From the NCBI RefSeq assembly GCF_048077055.1, contig NZ_CP182236.1, positions 6,820,001 to 6,884,000 on the forward strand: a DNA stretch of 64,000 nt. Direction: 5' to 3'. The notes beneath the pieces are model-generated. The model had not been told where the DNA came from, made no database searches, and saw nothing but the letters and a program-made list of their open reading frames with translations. This DNA is from Egbenema bharatensis (GTDB taxonomy: Bacteria; Cyanobacteriota; Cyanobacteriia; Elainellales; Elainellaceae). Positions within the stretch are counted from its first letter, which is position 1. Each line of letters starts with the position of its first letter. A program made the position numbers and the translations under genes. Below are positions 16,442-24,909 of this stretch, one piece after another.

Positions 16442-18508
16442 CTATCCCCTAGTCATCTTCGAATCTCCTTGCCGCCGTGCAGCTTGAACTAGCCTCACTT
16501 TGTAGGGATCAGCATCCTTTCGCCACACCACGCGATGCCCTTTTAATTCAGCACAATGCTCCTCCAGGCATTTTTGCCAGCCACGATAGTCATAAATCAG
16601 GCGCAAGTCATCCAGCAAGCCCCAATCGGTTTCCTGCCGTGTCAGCTTCGCGAACTTCTCATAGAGCGGATAGTCGGCTGTCACCACTGAATCCTTCTGG
16701 TGCAACAGGGGGGGATTGTCATTGGGGTCATAATCCCGATAATGGACGTGGAGATCTCGTAAGTCGATCTCCATGCTGGTGTAGAGGGCAGGATGGGGAT
16801 CGGTGTCAAAATTTGGATAGAACAGGTAGGAAATCTTGGGTTTCCGAAAGTGGAATTTGACGACATTGGCTTCCTGAGGACGACCGATCGTGCGAGAGGC
16901 GCAACCTTCGTAGAGCCTCAGCAGTGGATGAAGTGCCTCGATCGCCGACACATGCACCCATAGGGAGTTTGGTCGCTTTTGCCCGATTGCACTGCTCTTG
17001 CAGCGTTCCTCGACCACCTCCAGATTGCCTAAACTCATCAGCATCAGGTCTGCTGCAGCACAGGCTTGCTGATAGCCACCGAATAGACTTTTGATGTCGT
17101 TCTGAACCACAGGTGTCAAATCCCGAAGCTTGGGACGACGACCAAAATGGCTTAACGCCAAATAAACTAGCAAGTCTTGACGGCGGCGATCGCTAATTTC
17201 ATCCCATTCCTGTAGGTTTGTGGCTTGTAGGACGATCTGGAATGCCCGTCGCAGATTACCAAATTCAGTACTGAGTGCTTCTGTCTCAGGCAGTTCTTCT
17301 AGAGTTGGTAGTCGTCCCCGCTCGGTGAAGAATGCCATCAATGGAGTGAGCAGTTCTTTGTAATCCTCAAACCGCTTATTCGCCAGTTGAACTTTGGGGA
17401 CGGAGACGCGCGATCGAAACCGCGATGCCCGAAAACTCTGTGCCTGTGCCTCGTCCCGAAAAACGAAGTAGATCCCTAACGCTGCCGGAACTGCATCGAC
17501 CCCAAGCACCTGGTCAATGTAAATCTTCAGTTCTTCCTGGTCGTAATACTTCTGAAAAGTATTGCGGCTTGTGATCACCCCATCCCCATAGGCGATCTGG
17601 CTATTCCCCTGCGCGATGAGAACCTGGGCAGCGACAATTAGCACCTGCCCAGTTAGCTCCCAGGCTTTAATCAACGCCTCACGCCGCTCTGCCTGAGACT
17701 CAATGACATTGATGACATATCCCAAGTTCACGACATCCGCAGTGACTAATGGAGAATCTGGACGGTAGTAAGGGCCCCAACCAGCACTCTCGTAGCCGAG
17801 TTTGCCCACCCGTTCCAGATCTCCGCCCTGCCCACAGCCGTAGTCAAAGAAGGTTTTGGTTTGGTTCAGCAGCCCTGCCTCTAATGCCAGACGTACAGGT
17901 TTAGAGAAGTCGTTGCGGCTGATTGCTGCTTTGTGGCGATCGATCTTAACCTGTGTAGATTGGGCATTGAGGAGCGATCGGTGGATCAGAGTATGCCCTT
18001 GAAACGCGACCTTGAATTGGGCTAAGCGTTCCTCCCACGCTAAGCGTGTCCCGATCGCCCTCGGATTATCCAATAGCCCTAGAGCTTCTTCCTGACGAGT
18101 TAGGGCAGCGAATTGCTGGTAGTGGGGATAATCAGTCGCAACAAAGGTTTCTTTCCGGTGAAGAATAAAGGGGTTGCTTGCCTCACCGTAATCTCGATAG
18201 TTTACCTCACGGCTTTGCAGGTTCACCTGGATGCTGGACTGAAGCGCAGGGTGCGGCTCGCTGTCAAAATCTGGGTATGAGAGGTAGGAGATGCTTGGCT
18301 TTTCCAGATTGAACTTAATGAGTGTGATCCCCTCTGGGCGGGAGGCTATCTCTCTAGCTTCACTCTCGTACTCTTGAAGAAGCGGGTCTAATGATTCTAT
18401 GGCTGAGACGTGGATGTATAAGGCATCCGGCAGAAGCTTACCCACCTTGCTGCGTTGGCAGGTAACGGCGATCGCACTAAAGTCATCAAGGCTACAAAAC
18501 ATCCGCAA
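16442..18508 (-). CDS. DNA phosphorothioation-associated putative methyltransferase
   Basis: This 688-residue protein resembles the phosphorothioation-associated methyltransferase family. The centre (about 200-480) has a SAM motif FFDYGCGQGGDLERVGKLGYESAGWGPYYRPD (from about 218) followed by VNLGYVINVIES. Residues about 18-172 and about 525-680 are copies of one module: HVSAIESLDPLLQEYE / HVSAIEALHPLLRLYE, SYLSYPDFDSEPHPAL / SYLFYPNFDTDPHPAL, and LTRQEEALGLLD / LTRQETDWGLLD. The methyltransferase is thus bracketed by a duplicated domain of unknown function. It is divergent from the DUF4007 operon with about 220 bp between. The family usually travels with dnd genes; its target is not known to me. 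Confidence 0.8.
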   Translation of the reverse strand: MRMFCSLDDFSAIAVTCQRSKVGKLLPDALYIHVSAIESLDPLLQEYESEAREIASRPEGITLIKFNLEKPSISYLSYPDFDSEPHPALQSSIQVNLQSREVNYRDYGEASNPFILHRKETFVATDYPHYQQFAALTRQEEALGLLDNPRAIGTRLAWEERLAQFKVAFQGHTLIHRSLLNAQSTQVKIDRHKAAISRNDFSKPVRLALEAGLLNQTKTFFDYGCGQGGDLERVGKLGYESAGWGPYYRPDSPLVTADVVNLGYVINVIESQAERREALIKAWELTGQVLIVAAQVLIAQGNSQIAYGDGVITSRNTFQKYYDQEELKIYIDQVLGVDAVPAALGIYFVFRDEAQAQSFRASRFRSRVSVPKVQLANKRFEDYKELLTPLMAFFTERGRLPTLEELPETEALSTEFGNLRRAFQIVLQATNLQEWDEISDRRRQDLLVYLALSHFGRRPKLRDLTPVVQNDIKSLFGGYQQACAAADLMLMSLGNLEVVEERCKSSAIGQKRPNSLWVHVSAIEALHPLLRLYEGCASRTIGRPQEANVVKFHFRKPKISYLFYPNFDTDPHPALYTSMEIDLRDLHVHYRDYDPNDNPPLLHQKDSVVTADYPLYEKFAKLTRQETDWGLLDDLRLIYDYRGWQKCLEEHCAELKGHRVVWRKDADPYKVRLVQAARRQGDSKMTRG

Positions 18509-18729
18509 AAGACTTCATCTGCCTAAGTCACAATTTGAACCCATTATGCTACTGCCCTTAAAGGGTTGATCACTTTGTTCTCTTTGTTATTCTGCGTAAT
18601 CCCTATTAATTAAGGACAATTAAGCTCCTCCCCCTATATATGGAGTAGCATAATAGATGCACGCTATGGCTGGGGGCTTTCCAGTATGCTCTGAATCGTA
18701 GAAAATAGGTACATTCGTTCTATAAAATT

Positions 18730-19653
18730 ATGGCGGTAGAGCAAGCGAATCGCAATACAGGTACCAGTGGCAATTCCAAAGCCATCGTTTTTGCTCGTCA
18801 TGAAACGTTTCATCCCCGCTTTGGTTGGTTGAAGAAGGGTTTTGATCGTGCTTCTATCGATTCAGAGGTTTTCTTAAGAGAGGATGCCCCTGTTCGGCTC
18901 GGCGTGGGAAAGAACATGGTGCGCTCCATTCGGTACTGGTGTTCTGCCTTTAAGCTGCTGAAGGATGACCAGCCGACAAAATTTGGTCAGCAACTCTTGG
19001 GGCAGGAAGGCTGGGACTCTTATCTAGAAGATCCTGCCTCCCTTTGGCTATTGCACTGGAAATTGCTAGAAGCGCCTAACTTGGCGACCGCCTGGGATGT
19101 TGCCTTCAACTATTTTCGTCAGGTCGAGTTTACGACCGAAGATTTGTTTTACCAGCTTTGTGAGTACCGCGATCGCGAAGCCCCTCGTATTTCTGAGTCT
19201 TCACTCAGAAAGGACGTGAGTTGCATTTTGCGAATGTATGTCGTGCAGCCCAGTGGTAAGGCTCAAGTCAGCGAAGATTCCTTGGATTGCCCATTTACTG
19301 AACTGGGGTTAATTCACACCGCAGGGGATTCGCGGCACTATATGTTTCGGGTTGGGCAGAAGCCAAGCTTACCCCCAGAAATTGTGGTTTACGCTTGCTT
19401 AGAGCATCACGCTCGAACAGGTAGCCCCGCCAAAACGATTCCAATTGGCAATTTGCTCTACGACCTTGGTAGCCCAGGACTCGTATTTAAGTTGACCGAG
19501 AGTGCCATCTGCGACGCGATCGAAGTAATAGCTCGACGATGGGATCAGATTCGGCTCTCTGATGCAGCCGGAAAACTGCAATTTTCCTTTGAAGATGAGC
19601 CAATTGAACTATCAAGGGCTATCCTGGACGGGTACTACCGAGCGGGGAGGTGA
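18730..19653 (+). CDS. DUF4007 family protein
   Basis: The 307-residue protein matches DUF4007: ARHETFHPRFGWLKKGFDRA at the start, VRLGVGKNMVRSIRYWCSAFKLL, and DPASLWLLHWKLLEAPNLATAWDVAFN. DUF4007 genes are found in phosphorothioation-linked and similar defence clusters, usually directly before a large ATPase, as here. The molecular role is not established; the sequence suggests helical DNA-binding-like modules without a catalytic site. It overlaps the following frame, indicating an operon. A 220-bp divergent promoter region separates it from the methyltransferase. Confidence 0.82.
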   Translation: MAVEQANRNTGTSGNSKAIVFARHETFHPRFGWLKKGFDRASIDSEVFLREDAPVRLGVGKNMVRSIRYWCSAFKLLKDDQPTKFGQQLLGQEGWDSYLEDPASLWLLHWKLLEAPNLATAWDVAFNYFRQVEFTTEDLFYQLCEYRDREAPRISESSLRKDVSCILRMYVVQPSGKAQVSEDSLDCPFTELGLIHTAGDSRHYMFRVGQKPSLPPEIVVYACLEHHARTGSPAKTIPIGNLLYDLGSPGLVFKLTESAICDAIEVIARRWDQIRLSDAAGKLQFSFEDEPIELSRAILDGYYRAGR

Positions 19654-19658
19654 GCAAG

Positions 19659-20924
19659 ATGACCGATAAGGCTCTATCGACCTATTTTGAGCTACACCGC
19701 CGCTACTACCGATCCGTCAATTTAGAGAGAGATTTAGATAAGCCTGATGCGGCTCAAGGCTATGTTCCGACCGAGCGATCTGCTGAAGCGTTGCGGCGGA
19801 TTCTATCTGCCATTGGAGATCCAAATGCCCATCGAGCATGGACATTAACTGGAGTCTATGGAACAGGGAAGTCAGCGTTTGCCCATTATCTTGCGGCTTT
19901 GTGTGCGCCAGAAGAAAGCCCGGTAGCCGATGAAGCCTGGGCGATCGCCGAATGTGCTTTTCCGGCTGAAAGCTCCGAAATGGAAGCCATCACAAATGTT
20001 CCTGAGCCTGGATTATTGAGAGCCGTTGCTACCGCTCAACGGGAGCCTTTAAGCTGGACGATCGTTCGTGCCTTATCACGTGGGTTTGATCTTTTTTGGA
20101 AGAAGAAGCGGAAACCAGATTTCTGGATGGATCTCAATGAGTGGCGCTTTCAGGCGGAGGAGGGCAACTGCCAAGTTACAGACCAACAAGTGCTGAAATT
20201 GCTCCGAGAGGTCGTCCAAACGGTTGAAACGGATGTGCTGCTTATTATCGATGAGTTGGGCAAGAATCTAGAGTACGCGGCTCATCATCAGGGCATTCAA
20301 GATCTTTACTTGCTTCAACAGATTGCTGAGCTAGAGCTTAAGGGAGACTATCAAGTTCATCTGCTGGGCATTCTCCATCAGTCATTTGCAGGATATAGCG
20401 ATCGCCTCTCGACAGTAGAACAAAGCGAATGGACAAAGATTCACGGACGATTCACAGATATCGTTCTCACTGAATCACCTAGTCAGATGACCCGCTTGAT
20501 TGGACAAGCGATCGATCGATCTAATGCTGACCCAGTTCTTCATAGCATTCGCCTCCAAGCAGAAAGCTGGTTTGATGCGTTAAAGGACGTACTCTCGGAA
20601 TACGAGATTTCGGCGAAGGTGCTAGCAGATGCCTATCCCTTACACCCCCTGACGGCTTTGGTGTTACCGATGCTCTGTGTGCGTTACGCCCAGAACGATC
20701 GCTCTCTATTTACTTTTCTCACTAGCGACGAGCCTTACGCTTTCAGTCAGTTCCTTAAATCCACTGCAATTCAAGGTGTTGGCGCAGCCTCTCCAGAGGA
20801 GACTCAAATCCCGACATTGAAGCTGTACCAGCTTTATGACTACTTTGTTGAGGCAGTAACCGGGCTTGCGTCGCGGATCAACTTACAACGTTGGGTTGAA
20901 GTTCAGAGATTCGCTTTTATGTGA
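19659..20924 (+). pseudogene. Defence ATPase, truncated by a nested insertion
   Basis: The reading frame starts at ATG 19659, with GGAGG nine bases upstream; a GTG at 19650 overlaps the DUF4007 stop. It shows an AAA/STAND-like ATPase: TLTGVYGTGKSAFAHYLAALC (Walker A, about 65-85) and VLLIIDELGKNLEYAAHH (Walker B, about 190). Recognisable protein stops after LASRINLQRWVEVQ (near 20909); the last five residues are read from foreign sequence. The C-terminal part is missing, or survives as the fragment at 24592-24909. Without it the restriction arm of the system is probably inactive. Confidence 0.7.
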
Positions 20925-20932
20925 TTGGCATT

Positions 20933-21124
20933 ATGGAAGCACAAAAAACTATTGATGCAAAAATTGTACTCCGTTTCCTATCTCCTGATTGGAGAGCAGA
21001 TTGCGTTAGGTGGGCGTGTGGTAAATGTGGTTATGACAAACATCAAACGCTAGATAACTTCATGTTTAATGTTCGTTATAGAGAGTGTGATCTTTGTCGT
21101 ATGCGTAACAGGATTAAAATTTAG
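20933..21124 (+). CDS. Small zinc-ribbon-like protein
   Basis: A 63-residue frame from ATG 20933 (MEAQKTIDAKIVLRFLSPDWRADC) contains CGKCGYDKHQTLDNFMFNVRYRECDLC, two CxxC pairs that could bind one zinc ion. An in-frame ATG at 20921 exists. It ends 30 bp before the stop of the convergent XRE-HNH gene. Function unknown; possibly the small partner of the insert. Confidence 0.45.
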   Translation: MEAQKTIDAKIVLRFLSPDWRADCVRWACGKCGYDKHQTLDNFMFNVRYRECDLCRMRNRIKI

Positions 21125-21154
21125 CTAAGTGCTTATTTTAATGCGTCAACTTTA

Positions 21155-22606
21155 TTAATAAGTCCAACCTGATTCAAATCCTAAGCTTGTTGCTAAAGAT
21201 GTTAGAGGTTGAAAGGTCGAATCGAATGCTTTTCTAAGTTTTTCAAAATCTGTTAAATCATCTTTTGAACTCAACCTTAGATCAGAGATATATGAGTCAA
21301 TGAATTTTTTCCATGTTCCATCGTTACTCATCTTTCTTTTCCAGGTTTGAAGACCAAGATAATGAACCCGTACAAAAGCATCAAAATATATTGAAGCTGG
21401 AATAATTTTTGATTTTGATGAATTGACATCACTGAATGTCGGAACCAAATTCCAAATTTGATCATGTGCTACAAATGACCAAGGAAGATAGTGATCAAGA
21501 GACAGCTTTGAATCTGCCCTTAAAGGGCGATTTGAATAAATACAGTTAATCTCATCGGTATATTCTAGAATCTTCTGCCAATACTTCGCCTGAGAACTTA
21601 AAGCACCTCTTCTAAGCTGAGGGAATAGTTTATTTGATATGGCAGGAGTGCTAGGGTTCTTACTTTGCATATATTGTAGCCATTCCCAGGAAACCCATCC
21701 CTTGATGATAGGATAATTTATCCTAATGTAAGAAATCCATTCAGGACTTAGGTGAATAGATTTGCATGACTTCGGTGAATCTCCATCAAATTTATAAAGT
21801 GGTTTAGCTGTATCAAAATACTGTTCAGCTAGAGCCATGATTATTTCATTCTCAAGATCATCATTTCTTGTTGCGCCTCGATTTTGACTCTTATATGCCT
21901 TCAGTTGTTGTGACAAAAAAGGTGAAATTAGTCGAAATGGTACATATCGCATCAATGAGTCTTTACCTACCAAAAGACTATCTAAATTTCTTTTAGATAT
22001 CTCTTCTCTAAGCAAATTCTTCTCTGATTCATCAAATGCTGGCTTATCGAGATCCAGTTCCAGAGAGTCTAGTTTGATAGCGATCTTGTCCTGTATGCCA
22101 AATGACAGCTTGAAATAGGTATGAGGATACCAAGCATTAACCAGTATCTCAATTAGTAAATCCCTAAGACTGATTGGAGAGTCAATATTAAAGTTTTGTC
22201 TTCTCAATATGTCTAACAGGGAAAGGAAGAAGACATATTTGTAAGAAGTTGCTGTTTTGTCAAACAGTCTAGATAATGCGGCAACGTTTAACCCTTCAGC
22301 GTCAGGAAGACGTTCAAACCCTCCAGTAACAGGATTTATCCATGCTCCTGAACTTGCTTCAGCTAAAGCATCTTGACCTACAGCCAAGTCTGAAGTATAC
22401 AGACCGATAAACTCATCCGCAGCATCAGGATTAATTACTTTAAGTGCTGCGATTATTCCCTGAACTGTCTCCGAGTTGGGATCTCTAATCTCAGCGACCC
22501 ATCTATGAACGTTAGATCGAGCAATGCCAAGCTGTTCAGCCAACTTACCCTGGCTGATGCCGTAACTCGTCAGAACTTGCCCTAGAACCTTACCAGCTTT
22601 TCCCAT
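21155..22606 (-). CDS. XRE-type HTH protein with C-terminal HNH nuclease
   Basis: The 483-residue protein starts at ATG 22606 (MGKAGKVLGQVLTSYG). Residues 1-75 are a Cro/CI-type HTH (ISQGKLAEQLGIARSNVHRWVAEIRDPNSETVQGIIAAL). The C-terminal third has NCIYSNRPLRADSKLSLDHYLPWSFVAHDQIWNLVPTFSDVNSSKSKIIPA, an HNH-type core with DH followed by N and S/K positions, in the HNH_2/restriction-like style. A nuclease fused to a repressor-type DNA-binding domain suggests a self-regulated endonuclease: a restriction-like or toxin-like effector, or a mobility nuclease. It faces three GGCTTCC-type operator repeats and is divergent from the small gene cluster. Confidence 0.7.
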   Translation of the reverse strand: MGKAGKVLGQVLTSYGISQGKLAEQLGIARSNVHRWVAEIRDPNSETVQGIIAALKVINPDAADEFIGLYTSDLAVGQDALAEASSGAWINPVTGGFERLPDAEGLNVAALSRLFDKTATSYKYVFFLSLLDILRRQNFNIDSPISLRDLLIEILVNAWYPHTYFKLSFGIQDKIAIKLDSLELDLDKPAFDESEKNLLREEISKRNLDSLLVGKDSLMRYVPFRLISPFLSQQLKAYKSQNRGATRNDDLENEIIMALAEQYFDTAKPLYKFDGDSPKSCKSIHLSPEWISYIRINYPIIKGWVSWEWLQYMQSKNPSTPAISNKLFPQLRRGALSSQAKYWQKILEYTDEINCIYSNRPLRADSKLSLDHYLPWSFVAHDQIWNLVPTFSDVNSSKSKIIPASIYFDAFVRVHYLGLQTWKRKMSNDGTWKKFIDSYISDLRLSSKDDLTDFEKLRKAFDSTFQPLTSLATSLGFESGWTY

Positions 22607-22644
22607 GCCTCTGATCCTGTCAGAGAAGCATGATGACGTAAATA

Positions 22645-22706
22645 GAAGCCAAATGGCTTCCAAAAATCATGATAAAATGGAAGCCAATTAGTTTCCATTG
22701 GATTTC
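22645..22706. promoter_or_regulatory. Operator-like inverted repeats in the divergent promoter
   Basis: TGGCTTCCA (22654-22662) and TGGAAGCCA (22678-22686) form a 9-bp inverted repeat, and GAAGCC at 22645 makes a second palindrome with GGCTTC at 22655. A related TTTCCATTGG follows at about 22691. These half-sites lie between the XRE-HNH start (22606) and the small-gene start (22708), where an autorepressor would bind. Confidence 0.5.
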
Positions 22707-22707
22707 A

Positions 22708-22902
22708 ATGACCTATACAACACGCCTCTATCCTTGGATCATCGTCCATCAGCTTCCAAATATGCAGCACTCTGTGGTGAAGCGTTTTCGTCGTCGGAAT
22801 GATGCTGACGAATGCCTGAAAGCTCTTTACCGTCTTGAGCCAGGTAAAAAATTTGTCGTTATGTTTGACACTGCTGGCTGTGCGAAGGAGGTTCAACAAT
22901 GA
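22708..22902 (+). CDS. Small hypothetical protein (64 aa)
   Basis: Starts at ATG 22708 (MTYTTRLYPWIIVHQLPNMQHSVVKRFRRRNDADECLKALYRL), immediately after the operator repeats. It resembles small proteins in which residues RFRRRNDADECLKALYRL form a basic helix, ending KFVVMFDT. Its stop overlaps the next start by four bases (ATGA), so the small genes form an operon. Function unknown. Confidence 0.55.
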   Translation: MTYTTRLYPWIIVHQLPNMQHSVVKRFRRRNDADECLKALYRLEPGKKFVVMFDTAGCAKEVQQ

Positions 22903-23147
22903 CAGTCAGATATGTTGAAGGATTAGACTACACTCTGATTGTGGTACTTGCTCACAACCGAGGCATTGATAGGAGCACAGTCCAAGTGAAAGACCTGACT
23001 GGTAGAGTATTTGAGACATGGCATCGTAGATACAGGCTGTGGCGAAATCCAGTTCACGGAACAGCTAGAAGCATTGCTGAAATCAAGGAGATCTACAATG
23101 CGCTCGATATTGATGATTACACCGATCAAAATGGCTATGCAGATTAA
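22899..23147 (+). CDS. Small hypothetical protein A of a tandem pair (82 aa)
   Basis: Residues DYTLIVVLAHNRGIDRSTVQVKDLTGRVFETWHRRY...WRNPVHGTARSIAEIKEIYNALDIDDY align along their whole length with the next gene. The fold is probably a small beta-rich domain followed by a helix. It begins inside the stop of the previous gene. No known family is recognised. Confidence 0.55.
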   Translation: MTVRYVEGLDYTLIVVLAHNRGIDRSTVQVKDLTGRVFETWHRRYRLWRNPVHGTARSIAEIKEIYNALDIDDYTDQNGYAD

Positions 23148-23167
23148 TTCTGCATTCAAATAAACTC

Positions 23168-23419
23168 ATGATGCGAATTAGACACTTTCAGGGTGAAGGC
23201 TATACTCTCACCCTTATTAGAATTCCTAAAAATAGAAGAAACAAAGGAATCAGTAGAAGCACAATCGAAGTAAGAGATTTAGCTGGAAAAATTTTTGACG
23301 TATGGAAATATGAAGGTGGAGAATGGTTGAATCCAATTCACGGAATAGCTAAATCTGTTACTCAGGTTAAGGAGATTTATGATTCTATTGACATTGATGA
23401 TTATGCCAAAACGCAGTAG
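23168..23419 (+). CDS. Small hypothetical protein B of a tandem pair (83 aa)
   Basis: A paralogue of the preceding protein: GYTLTLIRIPKN...GISRSTIEVRDLAGKIFDVWKYEGGEWLNPIHGIAKSVTQVKEIYDSIDIDDYAK. The shared core is RSTxxVxDLxGxxFxxW and NPxHGxAxSxxxxKEIYxxxDIDDY. ATG at 23168 or 23171. Tandem duplication with divergence suggests paired or hetero-oligomeric function, or recognition of different targets. Function unknown. Confidence 0.55.
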   Translation: MMRIRHFQGEGYTLTLIRIPKNRRNKGISRSTIEVRDLAGKIFDVWKYEGGEWLNPIHGIAKSVTQVKEIYDSIDIDDYAKTQ

Positions 23420-23441
23420 AGGAAATTGATTAAATTTGCAG

Positions 23442-24122
23442 TTAGAATAATCCAAGTTGATTATTTGTAGCTGTTGAAATTTTAGAAGTTCTTCCTGGTC
23501 TTAGTGTAAGTCTAGCTCTCTGAGCAACTATGCTAATGCTATCAACTTTTCCAGGAATACGAGGCTTTCCAAAACGATCTAATGGATATACCTCAACTCG
23601 ATCTAACCATTCTGTACGATTTCCCCATTGCACTAATACTGAATTGATTTCTATCTGGAGGACTTGACCATTCCATCCATGCCGTCCCATACGAGTAACG
23701 CGATCTCCAGGTAATAACGGAGAGTAATCCTGAAATTGAATTTCAATATCTAAACAACCAGATGTGGTAATTTTGGAGGCTCCAAATTCTGTACTAATAG
23801 AGCAACCAAGTAACGGTTCTATCTGTGTTGTTGATTCTTGTAGTGAGAAAAATTGCTTTTTTGCCAGTCCTTTCTCTGCTTCAATGGAACAAGAATTTAG
23901 AGTATTTGTCCGAAGGTTAATGCCTCGGAGCGAACTACTTTGAGGCAGTGTACAGATAGACTGGTCGTCAAGCTGGATCGTACTTGAAATCAATCCGTCC
24001 AACTGCACCGAAGACTGAACGGAGCCATGCTCGATTTTCAGATGTATCTGCTTCCTTTCCGAGGAACCAAAGGACATCTGCTCCAATTGAGTGGTAGTCT
24101 CGTGTTCGTTGTTCGAGTTCAT
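23442..24122 (-). CDS. Hypothetical protein with C-terminal SH3/KOW-like domain
   Basis: Leftward frame of about 226 residues if it starts at ATG 24122 (MNSNNEHETTTQL). The C-terminal part LLPGDRVTRMGRHGWNGQVLQIEINSVLVQWGNRTEWLDRVEVYPL is a small beta-barrel domain. The N-terminal part is Ser/Gln/Leu rich and overlaps the CoiA-like gene by 155 bp in another frame. The true start is therefore probably nearer 23996 (a TTG codon) and the overlap may be spurious. Confidence 0.45.
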   Translation of the reverse strand: MNSNNEHETTTQLEQMSFGSSERKQIHLKIEHGSVQSSVQLDGLISSTIQLDDQSICTLPQSSSLRGINLRTNTLNSCSIEAEKGLAKKQFFSLQESTTQIEPLLGCSISTEFGASKITTSGCLDIEIQFQDYSPLLPGDRVTRMGRHGWNGQVLQIEINSVLVQWGNRTEWLDRVEVYPLDRFGKPRIPGKVDSISIVAQRARLTLRPGRTSKISTATNNQLGLF

Positions 24123-24531
24123 CAGGAGTAATTTGAGAAAGTTGGCATTCCGCAATCAGAAGATTACCATTTTTGTAAACTAAAGCTACATCTGCAATTC
24201 TTCCATTTTCCCCACAGTTAGGTAAATGATATTCAACCTCAACTGTTGCATTCTGTTCAGGATCATCCTTAATTTGCTCCTTGAGAAATTTAGCGAGTTT
24301 TAGTTTCCCCTCCTCATGTTCAGGAGACTCAGGATGTCTAGCAATATTACTGGTACAGGAATGCTGATGAACAAAATGTAAGACAAATCCTTTTCGCTCA
24401 CGTGGAAAAACGCCCTGCCCACAGAAAGGACATTGAAGACTTCCTGGGGGGTACTTGGAGCGGATTTCATGGGCTGACTTATGATAGGCAGCTACAACAC
24501 GTTCTTTTGCTTGATTGACAGCAACTAACAT
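23968..24531 (-). CDS. CoiA-like nuclease family protein
   Basis: The 187-residue protein starts at ATG 24531 (MLVAVNQAKERVVAAYHKSA). An N-terminal zinc-finger-like region (CPFCGQGVFPRERKGFVLHFVHQHSC) is followed by ESPEHEEGKLKLAKFLKEQI and ENGRIADVALVYKNGNLLIAECQLSQITPDELEQRTRDYHSIGADVLWFLG. That layout matches CoiA-like competence proteins, which share a PD-(D/E)XK-type core: D in IADVAL, then E-x-Q in AECQ. CoiA is needed for processing incoming DNA in Gram-positive competence; family members in mobile regions are of unknown role. Confidence 0.7.
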   Translation of the reverse strand: MLVAVNQAKERVVAAYHKSAHEIRSKYPPGSLQCPFCGQGVFPRERKGFVLHFVHQHSCTSNIARHPESPEHEEGKLKLAKFLKEQIKDDPEQNATVEVEYHLPNCGENGRIADVALVYKNGNLLIAECQLSQITPDELEQRTRDYHSIGADVLWFLGKEADTSENRAWLRSVFGAVGRIDFKYDPA

Positions 24532-24591
24532 TACAACAAAGTATTCTCCTGGCTGCTTTACCAACCAGTATTCCCTTTATGTTTTCAAAAA

Positions 24592-24909
24592 GTTGCTACA
24601 GAAGCCAGTCGGGGCAGCCGTCGGACTCGCTATGCCCCAACTGATTCCTTGTTAAGGACGTTAGTACTCGCTTCTGTACCAACTCGTATGGAGTTTCAGG
24701 AGTTTTTGGCGAAGCTGCACCAGAAATACGGGTTTATTATTGGCGATCGCCAAGCTACAGATTTAATCAACTCCGGTGATGCGGATCGCGAAGATTTTGT
24801 AGCCAATGCCGAACGGCTTGAACGTCGCCTTGCCAGCATTGGGCTGCTCAAACGCCTTTCCGATGCTTGTGCCTACGTTCAAAATCCCTTTGCCTCGGAG
24901 GTGAGATGA
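24592..24909 (+). pseudogene. C-terminal fragment of an interrupted gene
   Basis: A frame without a proper start reads VATEASRGSRRTRYAPTDSLLRTLVLASVPTRMEFQEFLAKLHQKYGFIIGDRQA, then a winged-helix-like end (LERRLASIGLLKRLSDACAYVQNPF). The style is that of the end of a larger protein, not of a 90-residue gene. Its stop overlaps the next start (ATGATG within GTGAGATGATGC), so the original gene was in the operon with the FtsK-like gene. It may be the missing end of the ATPase at 19659 or of a separate gene. Confidence 0.6.

Larger units (their letters stand above)
20910..24591. mobile_element. Nested insert of about 3.7 kb interrupting the ATPase gene
   Basis: The ATPase frame is lost at about 20909 and a C-terminal fragment on the same strand resumes at about 24592, directly coupled to the FtsK-like gene. 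In between lie genes on both strands unlike the surrounding operon, and AT-rich. They are a zinc-ribbon mini-protein, an XRE-HNH protein, three small proteins and two leftward genes. No transposase or clear terminal repeats are visible, so the boundaries are inferred from where protein similarity stops. Confidence 0.55.
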
